From Betaproteobacteria bacterium (GTDB lineage Bacteria; Pseudomonadota; Gammaproteobacteria; Burkholderiales; SG8-39): a stretch of 14,740 bases of DNA. The DNA lies in the NCBI GenBank assembly GCA_009693435.1, contig SHXF01000105.1, forward strand, positions 1 through 14,740, written 5' to 3'. Below are positions 14,674-14,740 of this stretch, piece by piece. Under the pieces are notes generated by a model. That model was not told the DNA's origin, ran no database searches, and saw only the letters and a list, made by a program, of their open reading frames with translations. Numbering within the stretch: the stretch's first letter is position 1; each line of letters begins with the position of its first letter. The translations under genes and the position numbers were made by a program.

Positions 14674-14740
14674 ATGACAACGCGAGATGGAATCGAGATG
14701 ACAAGCGAAAGCGGAGAATTGTTCGAGGGGACTCTGGTGC
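14674..14740 (+). CDS. 5' end of an unidentified gene, possibly of an insertion element
   Basis: A frame opens at ATG 14674, with AAGAGAG (14665-14671) just upstream as a ribosome site, and runs off the window after 22 codons, reading MTTRDGIEMTSESGELFEG near its start. A second ATG at 14698 is in frame. The polar, acidic N terminus reminds me faintly of small IS66-type accessory (TnpA) proteins, but this is too short to assign. Its place right after an apparently interrupted gene is the main reason to suspect a mobile element. Confidence 0.4.
   Translation, partial: MTTRDGIEMTSESGELFEGTLV

Noticed and set aside
14674..14740. Calling the last frame an IS66 TnpA
   Set aside because: Only 22 residues are visible and the resemblance is faint; IS66-type ends were not seen.

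Overview
The window is a GC-rich, tightly packed polysaccharide (O-antigen, LPS or exopolysaccharide type) biosynthesis region. It most likely comes from a Gram-negative bacterium. A betaproteobacterium is my best guess from the style of the O-antigen-ligase family protein, the periplasmic FecR-domain protein and a hairpin repeat common in such genomes, but no marker gene fixes the taxon. I saw no tRNA, rRNA or CRISPR array.

Layout, as five blocks that alternate in strand. (1) 1-1735, plus: the tail of an unidentified helical protein, overlapping an O-antigen-ligase-like polymerase/ligase. (2) 1753-3272, minus: a sugar 3,4-ketoisomerase (FdtA/QdtA type) translationally coupled to a PLP sugar aminotransferase (FdtB/QdtB type), together making a dTDP-3-amino-3,6-dideoxyhexose. 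(3) 3704-6649, plus: a secreted FecR-domain protein behind a TATAAT promoter, then a TIGR04325-like methyltransferase and an NDP-sugar C-methyltransferase. (4) 6701-9821, minus: two short-chain dehydrogenase/reductase (SDR) sugar epimerase/dehydratases and a glycosyltransferase. (5) 10028-14610, plus: a GmhA-like SIS isomerase, a GmhB-like HAD phosphatase, a transaldolase-family protein, two more SDR enzymes and a nucleotidyltransferase fused to the beginning of a PfkB kinase.

Block 5 reads as a nucleotide-heptose (or related phospho-sugar) pathway: transaldolase, ketose-phosphate isomerase, kinase, bisphosphatase, nucleotidyltransferase, then SDR tailoring. Its last gene stops just after the first strand of the kinase domain. 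The following sequence is AT-richer and leads into a new reading frame, which suggests an insertion element, so the kinase half is missing here. Blocks 2 to 4 would supply an amino sugar, C-methylation and assembly steps for the same surface glycan.

The most interesting points are the transaldolase-containing heptose-like module with an inverted nucleotidyltransferase-kinase fusion, its apparent interruption, non-canonical active-site residues in the ketoisomerase and in the SIS isomerase, and regulatory or repeat DNA in the two divergent gaps. All functions are read from motifs; none is proven here.
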